This document shows positions 33,282-33,403 of a stretch of 33,403 nucleotides of DNA, in pieces. The stretch covers positions 1-33,403 of the forward strand of contig CALLLI010000361.1 in assembly GCA_938082635.1 (NCBI GenBank). The letters are read 5' to 3'. Below the pieces are notes generated by a model, which had not been told where the DNA came from, ran no database searches, and saw nothing but the letters and a program-made list of their open reading frames with translations. Source of the DNA: an uncultured Verrucomicrobiales bacterium (GTDB taxonomy: Bacteria > Verrucomicrobiota > Verrucomicrobiia > Verrucomicrobiales > DEV007). Each line of letters begins with the position of its first letter. The stretch's first letter is position 1. Made by a program: the position numbers and the translations under genes.

Positions 33282-33403
33282 TCCGATCACTCTGCTCGGC
33301 AAGAACTGCTTTTTGAGGCGGAACTCTCGTCAGAACTCAACAGTTTCGTTAACCAGGCCATCGAAATCACCTATCAATTCCCGGAGCTTGTTTCTGAAGT
33401 TGA
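33282..33403 (+). CDS. Open 3' edge fragment, possibly tail of SIR2 gene or next gene
   Basis: From 33282 to the window edge one frame stays open and reads protein-like (QELLFEAELSSEL, then VNQAIEITYQFPELVSEV). It is preceded in frame by TGA at 33279-33281 and before that by LLVYYHQQ. There is no start codon of its own. It may be the C-terminal part of the SIR2 protein after further damage, or a new gene. I do not recognise the family. Confidence 0.25.

Overview
The window looks like chromosomal DNA of a Verrucomicrobiota bacterium. The exact order is not clear; Opitutales or Verrucomicrobiales would both fit. The evidence is: secreted proteins ending in a module that closes with an FYRV/FFRI-type strand; a pseudopilin joined to what looks like a choice-of-anchor-type beta domain; extragenic repeats built on GTGACTTGTCACCGC; and homologues of Verrucomicrobiota-type DinG, RsmB, DUF2203 and LOG-family proteins. 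By eye the GC content is in the mid-fifties percent. No rRNA, tRNA, insertion sequence, prophage or CRISPR array was seen.

Layout. 1-3.6 kb: tail of an unknown gene, a decayed NUDIX hydrolase (no single open frame covers it), an intact GT4 glycosyltransferase and a decayed pseudopilin. 3.8-9.9 kb: two related Cys-rich secreted proteins in one unit closed by a strong hairpin, then a secreted S41 peptidase and a periplasmic LolA-like protein. 10.0-13.7 kb (minus strand): an orphan GspG pseudopilin and a two-gene sugar-acid unit (GntP permease then IlvD/Edd dehydratase). 13.8-15.1 kb: DUF2203, acyl carrier protein and MmcQ/YjbR genes, then a MITE-like inverted repeat. 15.1-17.7 kb: decayed GNAT and intact DinG. 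17.9-21.5 kb: a decayed three-gene signalling unit (vWA protein, histidine kinase, OmpR-type regulator). 22.0-26.5 kb (minus strand): decayed LOG protein, RsmB, DUF2007, thioesterase, decayed FAD oxidoreductase. 26.7-30.7 kb: fasciclin protein with a textbook terminator, an unusual SDR, a kinase-like/PP2C fusion and GltX. 30.7-33.4 kb: AroE, a MarC gene with one stop, and a decayed SIR2-domain gene.

The dominant signal is gene decay in progress. Ten loci carry in-frame stops, frameshifts or both, while housekeeping genes (gltX, aroE, rsmB, dinG, acyl carrier protein) are intact. I count 16 in-frame stops inside these reconstructed reading frames. All are TAA or TAG and none is TGA, and several fall where the family has or readily accepts glutamine (CAA/CAG to TAA/TAG). 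Intact neighbours end normally at TAA/TAG, so genome-wide reassignment is unlikely. Three loci (vWA, response regulator, MarC) have a single TAA/TAG as their only lesion, so recent nonsense mutation or local readthrough is a testable question. The pattern fits an organism undergoing reductive evolution, possibly host-associated; that lifestyle is inference.
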